Source of the DNA: Parvularcula sp964219355
GTDB taxonomy: Bacteria; Pseudomonadota; Alphaproteobacteria; Caulobacterales; Parvularculaceae
Length of the DNA stretch: 64,000 nucleotides
Direction of reading: 5' to 3'
Assembly: GCA_964219355.1 (NCBI GenBank)
Contig: CAXPOZ010000003.1
Location: 372,001 to 436,000, forward strand
The notes under the pieces were generated by a model, which saw only the letters and a program-made list of their open reading frames with translations, did not search any database and was not told the DNA's origin. The position numbers were made by a program, and so were the translations under genes. Of the stretch, positions 19,374 through 27,646 are shown piece by piece. Every line of letters starts with the position of its first letter. The stretch's first letter is position 1.

Positions 19374-19427
19374 GGGACGGATTTATGGGTCGGCGGGGCA
19401 TCTAACAAGCCTCTCTCTCCCCCCATT

Positions 19428-19448
19428 GCCCGTTATGTCGCAACGGGC
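19428..19448 (+). other. Hairpin in the accB leader / thiS-accB gap
   Basis: GCCCGTT (19428-19434) pairs perfectly with AACGGGC (19442-19448) across a 7-base loop. It sits about 60 bases before accB in the divergent gap and has no T run, so it is not a normal terminator. It may be a leader structure or an operator. Function unknown. Confidence 0.4.
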
Positions 19449-19510
19449 TAGAGCCGGGCGCCAGTACCGGGAACGCTCCCGAAAAGACCAAGAATACAAG
19501 GCGGAAGTAG

Positions 19511-19981
19511 ATGCCAGACACCAATTCACTCGATGACGATCTCGAGGCCATCAAGGCCATGGCCGAGGTGCTCGAAGAAACCGGGCTCACGGAAATCGAA
19601 CTCGACAGGGGCGGTGTACGCCTGAGGATTGCCAAAACCGGCACGACGGTCGCGATGCAGGCGGCAGCGCCCATGGTCGCGGCCCCCCAACCTGCTCTGG
19701 CGCAGGGTCAGGAAAGCGCCGGCGGCGCAGCGGACCTTTCGGGCCATCCGGGCGCCGTCACGTCCCCCATGGTCGGCACGGCCTATCTTGCCCCGGCCCC
19801 GACTTCGCCACCCTTTGTCAGCGTCGGCGATCAGGTCTCCGAAGGCCAGACCGTCCTCATCGTCGAAGCGATGAAGACCATGAACGAGATCAAGGCCACG
19901 AAAGCGGGCAAGATCACCCAAATCCTCGCCAAAGATGCCGAGCCGGTTGAATTCGGCGAAGTGCTGCTGATCATCGAATAG
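19511..19981 (+). CDS. accB: Acetyl-CoA carboxylase biotin carboxyl carrier protein
   Basis: Carries the biotin that shuttles carboxyl groups in the first committed step of fatty-acid synthesis. It is 156 residues: an N-terminal helical domain, a Pro/Ala linker (about residues 50-78) and a biotinyl domain with K122 in VEAMKTMNEIKA, the biotinylation site. The protruding thumb segment is present (TSPMVGTAYLAPAPTSPPF). The stop codon shares one base with the accC GTG start. The gene is 5' of accC, as in most proteobacteria. Confidence 0.95.
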   Translation: MPDTNSLDDDLEAIKAMAEVLEETGLTEIELDRGGVRLRIAKTGTTVAMQAAAPMVAAPQPALAQGQESAGGAADLSGHPGAVTSPMVGTAYLAPAPTSPPFVSVGDQVSEGQTVLIVEAMKTMNEIKATKAGKITQILAKDAEPVEFGEVLLIIE

Positions 19982-21327
19982 TGTTCGGAAAAGTCCTCAT
20001 CGCCAATCGGGGCGAAATCGCCCTTCGCGTCCATCGGGCCTGCAAGGAGCTCGGGATCCAGACGGTTGCCGTCCATTCGACGGCGGACGCGAATGCCATG
20101 CATGTCCGGCTCGCCGATGAAAGTGTCTGCATCGGCCCGCCCGCCGCAAAAGACAGCTATCTGAATATTGCCTCGATCATCGCTGCGGCGGAGATCACGG
20201 GCGCGGACGCCATCCATCCAGGCTATGGCTTCCTTTCTGAAAATGCGCGTTTTGCGGAAATCGTCGCCGCGCATGATTTGACCTTTATCGGTCCGTCAGC
20301 GGAGCATATCCGCGTGATGGGCGACAAGATCACGGCCAAGGAAACGATCGGTAAGGCGGGCATCCCGCTGGTCCCCGGCTCCGATGGAGCAGTCCGTACC
20401 GTCGATGAAGGCCGCAAGGTCGCAAAAGAGATCGGCTATCCGGTTCTCGTCAAGGCAGCTTCGGGCGGCGGTGGACGCGGCATGAAGCTGGCGCGTACCG
20501 AGGACGATATCGAATCAGCAATCCTCAATGCGCAGTCCGAAGCCAAAGCCGCTTTCGGTGATGACTCGGTCTATCTTGAGAAATATCTCGAACTGCCGCG
20601 CCACATCGAAATCCAGATCGCCGCTGACAGCCACGGCAATGTCATCCATCTGGGTGAACGCGACTGCTCGCTTCAGCGCCGTCACCAGAAAGTGCTCGAA
20701 GAAGCGCTTTCCCCGGTCCTGACCGATAAGCAACGCGCAGAGATCGGCGAGATCACCCGCAGCGCTATCGAAAAGCTCGGCTATCTCGGTGTCGGCACGG
20801 TCGAATATCTCTATGAGAACGGCAAATTCTACTTCATCGAGATGAACACCCGGCTTCAGGTCGAACATCCGATCACGGAGCAGGTGACCGATCTTGACCT
20901 CGTGCGTGAGCAGATCAGCATTGCCGCCGGCAACAAGCTGACCCTCCGCCAGGAAGACGTCAAATTCAACGGCCATGCCATTGAATGCCGGATCAATGCT
21001 GAGGATCCGCGAACCTTCGCGCCCTCGCCCGGCCGGATCACAGATTTCCACGCGCCCGGCGGCCCCGGCGTGCGGTTCGATTCAGCGGTCTATGACGGCT
21101 ATATGATCCCGCCGCATTATGATTCGATGATCGGCAAGCTGATCGTCTATGGCGACAGCCGTGAGCTTTGCCTCGCACGCCTGCGCCGGGCCCTGTCCGA
21201 AACGGTCCTGACCGGGGTGAAAAGCACGATCCCGCTGTTTGAGGAGCTGCTCGACAATCCGGAATTCCAGCGCGGCGAGTACAATATCCATTGGCTCGAA
21301 AACTGGCTTGCAGAGGACGATGCCTGA
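19981..21327 (+). CDS. accC: Acetyl-CoA carboxylase, biotin carboxylase subunit
   Basis: ATP-dependent carboxylation of AccB-bound biotin. It is 448 residues, the normal length. It starts with GTG, giving the typical N-terminus FGKVLIANRGEIALRVHRAC. ATP-grasp motifs include KAASGGGGRGMKLA, HIEIQIAADSHGN and the active-site FIEMNTRLQVEHPITEQ. It is the second gene of accBC. The pgsA start codon lies inside its 3' end (8-base overlap), so the three genes probably form one transcript linking fatty-acid and phospholipid synthesis. Confidence 0.96.
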   Translation: MFGKVLIANRGEIALRVHRACKELGIQTVAVHSTADANAMHVRLADESVCIGPPAAKDSYLNIASIIAAAEITGADAIHPGYGFLSENARFAEIVAAHDLTFIGPSAEHIRVMGDKITAKETIGKAGIPLVPGSDGAVRTVDEGRKVAKEIGYPVLVKAASGGGGRGMKLARTEDDIESAILNAQSEAKAAFGDDSVYLEKYLELPRHIEIQIAADSHGNVIHLGERDCSLQRRHQKVLEEALSPVLTDKQRAEIGEITRSAIEKLGYLGVGTVEYLYENGKFYFIEMNTRLQVEHPITEQVTDLDLVREQISIAAGNKLTLRQEDVKFNGHAIECRINAEDPRTFAPSPGRITDFHAPGGPGVRFDSAVYDGYMIPPHYDSMIGKLIVYGDSRELCLARLRRALSETVLTGVKSTIPLFEELLDNPEFQRGEYNIHWLENWLAEDDA

Positions 21328-21859
21328 GAAGGCAGCGTCCACGCCCCGGCTGACGCTTGCCACAAGGGTCACGATCTTCCGCATCCTGCTGGCCATCGCG
21401 CTCGGCCCACTCCTGCTCGCTTTGCCTGCGCTGGCAGGCGCCGCCCTCATCGCGGTGCTGGGGCTGACAGATTATCTCGATGGGTATCTGGCGCGTGCGC
21501 GCAATGAGGTGACGAAACTCGGCGCCGCACTCGACCCCATCGCTGACAAGCTGGTGACCGCCTCCGCGCTGATCGCCTTTGCAGCGAACGGCACGCTCAG
21601 CGGCATTCATCTTTATGCGGTTTTTGCCATCCTCTTACGCGAAGTGCTGATCTCAGGGCTTCGCGAAACAGCCGCTGGCAGCGGCTCGATGGCGGTCAGC
21701 CAGCTCGCCAAATGGAAGACAACCTTCCAGTTCATCGCGCTGATCTCGCTATGCTTCGGCCCGACACCTCTGGCGCTCGGCTTTTTGTGGATGGCAGCGG
21801 TCCTGACCGTCTGGACAGGCGCCGGTTACGTCATCCGTTGGTGGGCCAGCGTGTCGTGA
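21320..21859 (+). CDS. pgsA: CDP-diacylglycerol--glycerol-3-phosphate 3-phosphatidyltransferase
   Basis: Makes phosphatidylglycerol phosphate at the inner membrane. It is 179 residues, mostly transmembrane, with the full CDP-alcohol phosphotransferase signature DG-x2-AR-x8-G-x3-D-x3-D in DYLDGYLARARN and GAALDPIADKL. The ATG at 21320 overlaps the accC stop by 8 bases. Earlier in-frame starts (21239) lie inside accC and are not plausible. The 3' end overlaps the convergent nitroreductase gene by 29 bases. Confidence 0.93.
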   Translation: MPEKAASTPRLTLATRVTIFRILLAIALGPLLLALPALAGAALIAVLGLTDYLDGYLARARNEVTKLGAALDPIADKLVTASALIAFAANGTLSGIHLYAVFAILLREVLISGLRETAAGSGSMAVSQLAKWKTTFQFIALISLCFGPTPLALGFLWMAAVLTVWTGAGYVIRWWASVS

Positions 21860-22472
21860 TCGCCGCCACGTCGGGGCGCGCGCGCTCCTTTGGCGGCTCG
21901 GTCGCTGTCCCGACATAAAGAATGCCAGCGACCCGTTCATGTGGCCCCATATCGAGCCGTTGACGGACATTCTCGTCATAGGCGACCCATTCGGAAATCC
22001 ACTGCGCGGCATAGCCCATGGCCGAGGCGGCAATCAGGAAGTTCTGGCAGACCGCACCTGCGGTCAGGATCTGCTCCCATTCGGGCGTCTTGTGCTCGCG
22101 ATTGACCGACGAGATCACAAAGACAATCGACGGCGCCCGGAAGGCAAGGCTGCGGGCAAGCTCCGGTGAAGGCGCGTCGCGATCGGAGGATGCTTCTGCG
22201 GCGGCGGCAAAGATATCGCCAAGGGCGTCTCTCGCCTCACCTTCGAACAAGATGAATCGGTAAGGTACGACCCGGCGATGGTCTGGCGCCCGTGCGGCAA
22301 TCGTCAGCAAGCGATCCATTTCCTCTTGCGAGGGGCCGGGGCCGGAGATCAGTTTCGCGGCGGTCGAACGACGGTTCCAGAGAAGTGCAAGTGTGTCGTC
22401 GCTGGGATGGGCGGCAGGCAGATCCTGCCCGAACTCAGGGGGTACAAATTGGGACTCGGTCATCCGGGTCAC
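21831..22472 (-). CDS. Nitroreductase-family oxidoreductase (YdjA-like)
   Basis: A 213-residue FMN-dependent nitroreductase-fold protein. Cofactor-binding residues appear in LWNRRSTAAKLI (Arg-Arg-Ser near the N-terminus) and AARAPDHRRVVPYRFILF; the conserved mid segment is LTAGAVCQNFLIAASAMGYAAQWIS. The length and the APDH motif resemble YdjA-type short nitroreductases. The natural substrate is unknown. It lies directly downstream of the ftsA-like gene on the same strand (34-base gap) where ftsZ is often found, and may be read from the dcw transcript. Confidence 0.88.
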   Translation of the reverse strand: MTRMTESQFVPPEFGQDLPAAHPSDDTLALLWNRRSTAAKLISGPGPSQEEMDRLLTIAARAPDHRRVVPYRFILFEGEARDALGDIFAAAAEASSDRDAPSPELARSLAFRAPSIVFVISSVNREHKTPEWEQILTAGAVCQNFLIAASAMGYAAQWISEWVAYDENVRQRLDMGPHERVAGILYVGTATEPPKERARPDVAAITTRWPTNG

Positions 22473-22506
22473 TTAGTCAGTAATGTGCCGTCCCGCAAAG
22501 CGCTCT

Positions 22507-23517
22507 TCACACATGGCGCCGGACCCAGCGCAGAAGCGCATTGCCGCTGCCCGGCAGGAAGCCTCCCGGCAGGCTGATGCGCCTTGGTGCCTGCCATGCT
22601 TCCTGAGCGCCCTGCCCTAGCGGGCGCAGATGCTCATCGGCGATCAACGTCACCTCATGGTCAAGCACGCGGGTGAAAATCTCGGCGGCGCGTTTGGCCT
22701 TGTGCCCGAGCCCCGTCAGCTCGACGGGCCAGCTCGCCTTGCCCTGCGCCGCGCTGCGCACATGATGGGCAAAGCCCGCCATTTCCTCGAGCCGCGCATC
22801 AAGAACGCGCAGGACGGCTTTCTCCGCCGTATGGGGACGGCTGAGGGCGGCACGCATCAGCGGGCCCGCCTCCTCTTCGCTGACAAGCCCCGCCAGAACG
22901 AGATCAGTTTCCAGATGCCGGACCCCGGCAGCCATGGAACCGGCGCCGGAAAATCCCGTCTCGGTCGCGGCGACCGCTAACATATCTTCCCGGTTCAGAT
23001 GAATGAGCAGCGCTTCTTCGCTCTCATCCTCCGTCGTCCGGCGATAGGCGAGCGCCTCATGCGGGGTGATGATGTCGCGCAGCTCATGGCCGTGCCGTGT
23101 CACGATCTCTTCAAGCTCTGATGCCTGCCGTAACGGCATGGATAGGTCGAGGAATTCCGTCGTCAGCTTGGCAGCCGACTCCCCGATTGGCGGCAGATGC
23201 GAAATCGCATGATCATATATGAAGGCCGCAGGCTGACGGTAGAGAACCGCCAGTCCCTCTTCCTCACCGGGCAAATCAGCAGCCGCCTCGTTCAGCTCAT
23301 CAAGATCGGCATAGGCGACGGGGCGCGACAGCTCCATCGACAGGGCAAAACGCCGTGTCCGGATCAGGCTAGCCGGGATCAGCAGGATGATTTCGCTGCC
23401 TTGCGGCAGATGACGCAGCTTGGCGTCGAGTGCTGCCTCCAGCTCATGGCCGGCACGGCTCAGATCAATGAGTTGCGGCTCGGCCGTCAGCTCGATTTGG
23501 GCTTGAGATACGCCCAT
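22507..23517 (-). CDS. Divergent, ATP-site-less FtsA-like protein
   Basis: Occupies the ftsA position after ftsQ and overlaps it by 31 bases. It has 336 residues, against about 410-430 for FtsA. The first segment of the actin fold, with the phosphate-1 motif (DIGT-type), is missing, and an upstream in-frame stop prevents extension. The phosphate-2 region, normally DxGGGTT, reads ALLIHLNREDML (169-180). What remains resembles FtsA: a 1C-like region (residues about 40-115), a segment matching the ExxVxRxGLxVxxVVxEPxAxAL block (ASELEEIVTRHGHELRDII), a nucleotide-loop remnant VELTGLGHKAKRAAEI (265-280), and a C-terminal amphipathic helix NALLRWVRRHV (326-336) like the FtsA membrane-targeting tail. 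The most likely role is a membrane anchor or adaptor in division without ATP binding. Homology is inferred from position and remote similarity. Confidence 0.62.
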   Translation of the reverse strand: MGVSQAQIELTAEPQLIDLSRAGHELEAALDAKLRHLPQGSEIILLIPASLIRTRRFALSMELSRPVAYADLDELNEAAADLPGEEEGLAVLYRQPAAFIYDHAISHLPPIGESAAKLTTEFLDLSMPLRQASELEEIVTRHGHELRDIITPHEALAYRRTTEDESEEALLIHLNREDMLAVAATETGFSGAGSMAAGVRHLETDLVLAGLVSEEEAGPLMRAALSRPHTAEKAVLRVLDARLEEMAGFAHHVRSAAQGKASWPVELTGLGHKAKRAAEIFTRVLDHEVTLIADEHLRPLGQGAQEAWQAPRRISLPGGFLPGSGNALLRWVRRHV

Positions 23518-24362
23518 TCGGGATCCCTCAGATCAATATAATCCAGTGTTTCAGACAGTTTACCCGTGCCCGCGCCCAGACCTTCAAGACGGTCCAGAGC
23601 CGGGCCTGCCGGCCCTTCGGGCAGGCGGGCGGTAAAATCATTACGGAAACGAAGATCGAAACGGCGGTCACCGACACTCATCACGACAGCGACGCGGCTC
23701 ATCAGTGCAGGACGCTCATAAAGCGCGGTCAGAAGCGGAATGGCGGTCTCGGGCGAGGAAGACCCGGCGACGACCGGCAGGTCGGTATGCTCAACGGGCG
23801 GCACTTCGGCGATCAGCGCACCACTCAGATCAATGAGGTGATAGCGCCCTGCGCCATCCTGCCAGAGCGCGGCGGGGCGGCGTTCACGGACGGAAATATG
23901 CACCGTGTTCGGCCACAGCCGCTCGACGGCGGCGGACTGGACCCAGCCAAGCCGTTCGATCTTCTGGCGGGCGTCTTCCGCATCAACATGCAGGAGCGAA
24001 CGCCCCAGCACACTGCCTGCTTCGTCGTCCTCGAGCGCCAGCATGATTTCACGGTTAGAGAGCTGGTCACTGCCGTAAAGCGAAACGCGCGTGACGGAAA
24101 AGCCCATGGCCTTTGCGGCACGACCGGTCAGCGTATCGATCCTTGTGCCAATATTCGAGAAATAGCCCCCCGCCATCAGCATGACGACGGCGAGGACGGC
24201 AATGGCCGCAAGCCCGACAGCGACAACCGACAGAACGCCCGCGCCAAGTTCAGCAAGGCCCGTCTTCAGGCGCTCGAACATGGTCAGCTGTTTCTTCCGG
24301 CCCCGGCCTTTTTTGTTGGCCGTTTTGCCTCTGGTTTTAGATCGACCCTTTACCGGGGGCAT
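23487..24362 (-). CDS. ftsQ: Cell division protein FtsQ
   Basis: A bitopic divisome protein linking FtsA/FtsW/FtsI to FtsL/FtsB. It has a basic N-terminal tail (KGRSKTRGKTANKKGRGRKK), one transmembrane helix (VLSVVAVGLAAIAVLAVVMLM), a POTRA domain (FSVTRVSLYGSDQLSNREIM ... ERLGWVQSAAVERLWPNTVHISVRERRPAALW) and the FtsQ beta domain. ATG at 24362 is preferred because GAGGA lies 7 bases upstream; the frame also opens at 24383. The start lies inside ddl, as usual in this cluster. The retained basic tail would be free to contact a cytoplasmic partner such as the altered FtsA. Confidence 0.93.
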   Translation of the reverse strand: MPPVKGRSKTRGKTANKKGRGRKKQLTMFERLKTGLAELGAGVLSVVAVGLAAIAVLAVVMLMAGGYFSNIGTRIDTLTGRAAKAMGFSVTRVSLYGSDQLSNREIMLALEDDEAGSVLGRSLLHVDAEDARQKIERLGWVQSAAVERLWPNTVHISVRERRPAALWQDGAGRYHLIDLSGALIAEVPPVEHTDLPVVAGSSSPETAIPLLTALYERPALMSRVAVVMSVGDRRFDLRFRNDFTARLPEGPAGPALDRLEGLGAGTGKLSETLDYIDLRDPEWAYLKPKSS

Positions 24363-25285
24363 GTCGCGTCCTCTATCATCCACCGGGTCAGCGACCCGAA
24401 ATCGATGCCTGCCGCAGCCGCCTGTTCCGGCGCGAGAGAAGTCGGGGTCAGGCCCGGTTGGGTATTCACCTCCAGGATGAACAGGCCGTTAACGCCGGCC
24501 CTGTCGTCCCAGCGAAAGTCAGCGCGGGCAAGGCCTTTGCAGCCCAGCGCCTCGATCGCCGCGACGGAAATTTCCATCGCGGCTTTCGCCACTTCTTCCG
24601 GGATATCGGCGGGCAGGACATGGGTGGAGCCCCCCGCCGCATATTTCGATTCATAATCGTAAAAGCTGTTTTTCGGGATGATCTCGGTGACGCCGAGCGC
24701 CCGGTCGCCCATCACCGCCACCGTGATCTCGCGGCCCGGAATGAAGGGTTCGACCATGGCGATACCGCCGAACAGTTCCTCATCGATATCGGCCTCGACG
24801 GGCGGCCCCTGATTGGGGCTGGTGATGATGAAAACGCCAAAAGACGAGCCGTCACCAACGGGCTTGAGCACATAAGGCAGCGATAGCGGGTGATCACCCT
24901 TCAGCGTCGAAGTCTTGATGACGCTGCCGCCCGGCACCCGGATGCCGCGCGCGGACAGAACCGCCTTGGTGCGCGGCTTGTCCATGCAGAGGGCTGAGGA
25001 CAGAACCCCAGAATGGGTGTACGGAATGTCGAGGATTTCGAGCAGCGCTTGTATGCGGCCATCCTCGCCGAACGGTCCGTGCAGGGCATTAAAAACCGCA
25101 TCGGGGCCATTACCGCCAAAACTCTGATAGAGATCGCGTGCGACATCCCGGCTCATGTCGATTTCTTCGACATTGAAGCCTTCCTCACGCAGGGCCTTGG
25201 CCGCGGCCGCGCCACTGACGAGGCTCACTTCGCGTTCAGAGCACCAGCCGCCCTTGATCAATGCGATATTGCGGTATTCCGTCAT
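24350..25285 (-). CDS. ddl: D-alanine--D-alanine ligase
   Basis: An ATP-grasp enzyme that joins two D-Ala for the pentapeptide stem. It is about 311 residues. Motifs: LIKGGWCSEREVSLVSG, HGPFGEDGRIQALLE, YVLKPVGDGSSFGV and the metal/substrate end FILEVNTQPGLTPTSL. All expected catalytic residues are visible. The ATG at 25285 overlaps the murB stop as ATGA. The frame also opens 30 bases upstream inside murB, which is less likely. Confidence 0.95.
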   Translation of the reverse strand: MTEYRNIALIKGGWCSEREVSLVSGAAAAKALREEGFNVEEIDMSRDVARDLYQSFGGNGPDAVFNALHGPFGEDGRIQALLEILDIPYTHSGVLSSALCMDKPRTKAVLSARGIRVPGGSVIKTSTLKGDHPLSLPYVLKPVGDGSSFGVFIITSPNQGPPVEADIDEELFGGIAMVEPFIPGREITVAVMGDRALGVTEIIPKNSFYDYESKYAAGGSTHVLPADIPEEVAKAAMEISVAAIEALGCKGLARADFRWDDRAGVNGLFILEVNTQPGLTPTSLAPEQAAAAGIDFGSLTRWMIEDATCPR

Positions 25286-26172
25286 GCCGGATCTCCCAGC
25301 CGTTTGATTTCCCATTGAAGATCAACACCGAATTCCCGCGCGACATCGGCCCGCAGGCCCTCGCCGAGATTTTCAAGATCGGCGGCGCTCGCCTCTCCCC
25401 GATTGATCATGAAATTGCAGTGCAGCTCAGACATTTGCGCGTCCCCGACGATGCGCCCGCGCCCGCCGACCGCATCGATCAACTGCCAGGAGGAGCGCCC
25501 GCCGCTTCGTTCCGGGTCCGGATTCTTGAAGGTCGAGCCGCCGGTCTTTTCTTTCACCGGTTGCGTCGCCTCGCGCTTTTCCATGATCACATTCATCCGG
25601 GCGGTGACCGCGTCTGCGTCATCTTCCACCCCGCGATAGACCGCGCGCGTGAAGATATAGTCACCGGAAAGCCCGCAATGCCGATAGGTATAGCCAAGCT
25701 CTTCGACGGGAAAGACATGCGCGCGGCCCTGCCGGTCAAGCGCATGGGCTTCGATGAGAACGTCCTTTGTCTCGGTGCCGTAGGCGCCGGCATTCATGCG
25801 CAATGCTCCGCCGATCGTGCCCGGAATACCGCGATAAAATTCAAGGCCGCCAATGCCTGCGCGCGCGGCCTGTTTGGCAACATTGGCATCAAGCGCCGCC
25901 GCCCCGGCCGTCACCGTCACGCCGTCTACGGAGATTTTCCCGAAAGCGGGCCCAAGCCGGATGACTGTCCCCCTGATCCCGCCATCGCGGACAAGAAGGT
26001 TCGAGCCAACCCCGACAATGGTCAGGGGCTCATCCGCAGGCAAATCTGCAAGGAACTCTGCAAGGTCCGCCTCATCGGCCGGAATGAAGAGCCGGTCCGC
26101 CGGTCCACCGACGCGCAGCCACGTATAGGGCGCGAGTGCCTCGCCCTCCATGAGCCTGCCGCGAAGCGCCAT
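25282..26172 (-). CDS. murB: UDP-N-acetylenolpyruvoylglucosamine reductase
   Basis: FAD-dependent reduction of UDP-GlcNAc-enolpyruvate to UDP-MurNAc. It is 296 residues. It shows the FAD-binding VGVGSNLLVRDGGIRG, the catalytic-site FYRGIPGTIGGALRMNAGAYG, the proton-donor Ser in KTGGSTFKNP and the terminal Glu in QWEIKRLG. The type with the shorter Tyr loop matches other alphaproteobacteria. One base separates it from murC, and it overlaps ddl by 4 bases. The enzyme looks fully functional. Confidence 0.95.
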   Translation of the reverse strand: MALRGRLMEGEALAPYTWLRVGGPADRLFIPADEADLAEFLADLPADEPLTIVGVGSNLLVRDGGIRGTVIRLGPAFGKISVDGVTVTAGAAALDANVAKQAARAGIGGLEFYRGIPGTIGGALRMNAGAYGTETKDVLIEAHALDRQGRAHVFPVEELGYTYRHCGLSGDYIFTRAVYRGVEDDADAVTARMNVIMEKREATQPVKEKTGGSTFKNPDPERSGGRSSWQLIDAVGGRGRIVGDAQMSELHCNFMINRGEASAADLENLGEGLRADVAREFGVDLQWEIKRLGDPA

Positions 26173-26173
26173 C

Positions 26174-27598
26174 TTATGCGCCTCCCTTGCCGAGCTGGCC
26201 CGGCAGCGCGGCGGCGTATTTGGTGATGTCCCCTGCCCCGAGGAAGACGACCATGTCGCCAGCTTCCGTCAGTTCTTTTATCCGTGCCGGGAGCGCATCC
26301 CATCCAGAAAGAGTCTCGGCGCCTCTGTGGCCATGGCGGGAGACACCGGCAGCAAGCCCGTCCTTGTCACGGCCCTCAATTGGGGTCTCGCCCGCCGCAT
26401 AGACATCAGCGATCAGCACGTGGTCGGCATTATTGAAACAGGCGCAGAATTCATCGAACAACCGGTCGAGCCGGGAGTATCGGTGCGGCTGCATCACGGC
26501 AATGACCTTGCCTTCGGTCACGCTGCGCGCGGCACCGAGGGTTGCGGCAATCTCCACCGGGTGATGGCCGTAATCATCGATGATCCGTACGCCATCGACC
26601 ACGCCCGTCTCGGTAAAGCGGCGATTGACGCCATTGAACCGCGCAAAGCCCTCGCGGATCGCCTCATCTGAAATCTCAAGCTCTTTGGCGATGATCGTTG
26701 CGGCAAGGGCGTTCAGCACGTTGTGGTCCCCCGGCATCGGCAGGCGCAGGCCCTCGATCCGGTGGGGGGCGTCCTTCTGGCGGAAGACGACATCGAAACT
26801 GACCCCGCCGCCGCCATAGGTGACATTCTCGGCCCTCACATCCGCCTGCGGATTAAGCCCGTAGGAGACAAGCCGCCGGTCGGTCACCCGCCCGACCAGT
26901 GCCTGCACTTCAGGATGATCAAGGCAGACAGCCGCAAAGCCGTAGAAAGGAATCGTTTCGACAAACTGATCAAAGGCGCGCCGCAGCGAGGCAAAATCGC
27001 CATAATGATCGAGATGCTCGGGGTCGATATTCGTCACGACACCAACGGTTGCCGGCAGGCGGTTGAAGGTGCCGTCGCTCTCATCGGCTTCGACGACCAT
27101 CCAGTCGCCCTCGCCCGGCCGCGCATTCGAGCCGTAAGCGTTGATGACGCCGCCATTAATCACTGTCGGATCGAGCCCGCCCGCATCAAGCAGGCTGCCG
27201 ATCATCGAGGTCGTCGTCGTCTTCCCATGCGTTCCCGCGACACAGATATTCCATTTGAGGCGCATGAGTTCGGCCAGCATATCCGCGCGCCGGACGACCG
27301 GGATATGCCTTGCCCGTGCGGCGGCCAGCTCGGGGTTCCCCGGACGGATCGCCGAGGAGACGATGACGGCGGTTGCGCCTTCGACATTGGCCGGGTCATG
27401 CCCGATAATGACGGGGATGTTCTGTGCCCGGAGCCTCTGGACCTGCGCATTCTCGGCGATATCCGAGCCCTGCACCTCATAGCCGAGATTGTGCATGATT
27501 TCGGCAATGCCGCTCATGCCGATGCCGCCGATCCCGACAAAATGAATGCGCCCCACCGGAAAGGGGACGTTGATCTTGATCTGGCGGGACTCGCTCAT
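26174..27598 (-). CDS. murC: UDP-N-acetylmuramate--L-alanine ligase
   Basis: Adds L-Ala to UDP-MurNAc in the cytoplasm. All Mur-ligase landmarks are intact: HFVGIGGIGMSGIAEI, P-loop AGTHGKTTTTSM, VVEADESDGTF, NIDPEHLDHYG, RRFTETG and DDYGHHPVEIAATL. This is the direct contrast with the neighbouring murD-like gene. ATG at 27598 has GAGG five bases upstream; a GTG at 27604 is also in frame. It follows murG after a 48-base gap, the largest inside the cluster. Confidence 0.96.
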   Translation of the reverse strand: MSESRQIKINVPFPVGRIHFVGIGGIGMSGIAEIMHNLGYEVQGSDIAENAQVQRLRAQNIPVIIGHDPANVEGATAVIVSSAIRPGNPELAAARARHIPVVRRADMLAELMRLKWNICVAGTHGKTTTTSMIGSLLDAGGLDPTVINGGVINAYGSNARPGEGDWMVVEADESDGTFNRLPATVGVVTNIDPEHLDHYGDFASLRRAFDQFVETIPFYGFAAVCLDHPEVQALVGRVTDRRLVSYGLNPQADVRAENVTYGGGGVSFDVVFRQKDAPHRIEGLRLPMPGDHNVLNALAATIIAKELEISDEAIREGFARFNGVNRRFTETGVVDGVRIIDDYGHHPVEIAATLGAARSVTEGKVIAVMQPHRYSRLDRLFDEFCACFNNADHVLIADVYAAGETPIEGRDKDGLAAGVSRHGHRGAETLSGWDALPARIKELTEAGDMVVFLGAGDITKYAAALPGQLGKGGA

Positions 27599-27646
27599 GG
27601 ACACCTCGGTTTACTCGACTTCATTAAGGACCGCAGCTTGGCGGGC

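Noticed and set aside
19374..19510. TPP riboswitch upstream of thiSG
   Set aside because: The CUGAGA core and the pairing pattern of a TPP aptamer were not found on the minus strand in this gap.
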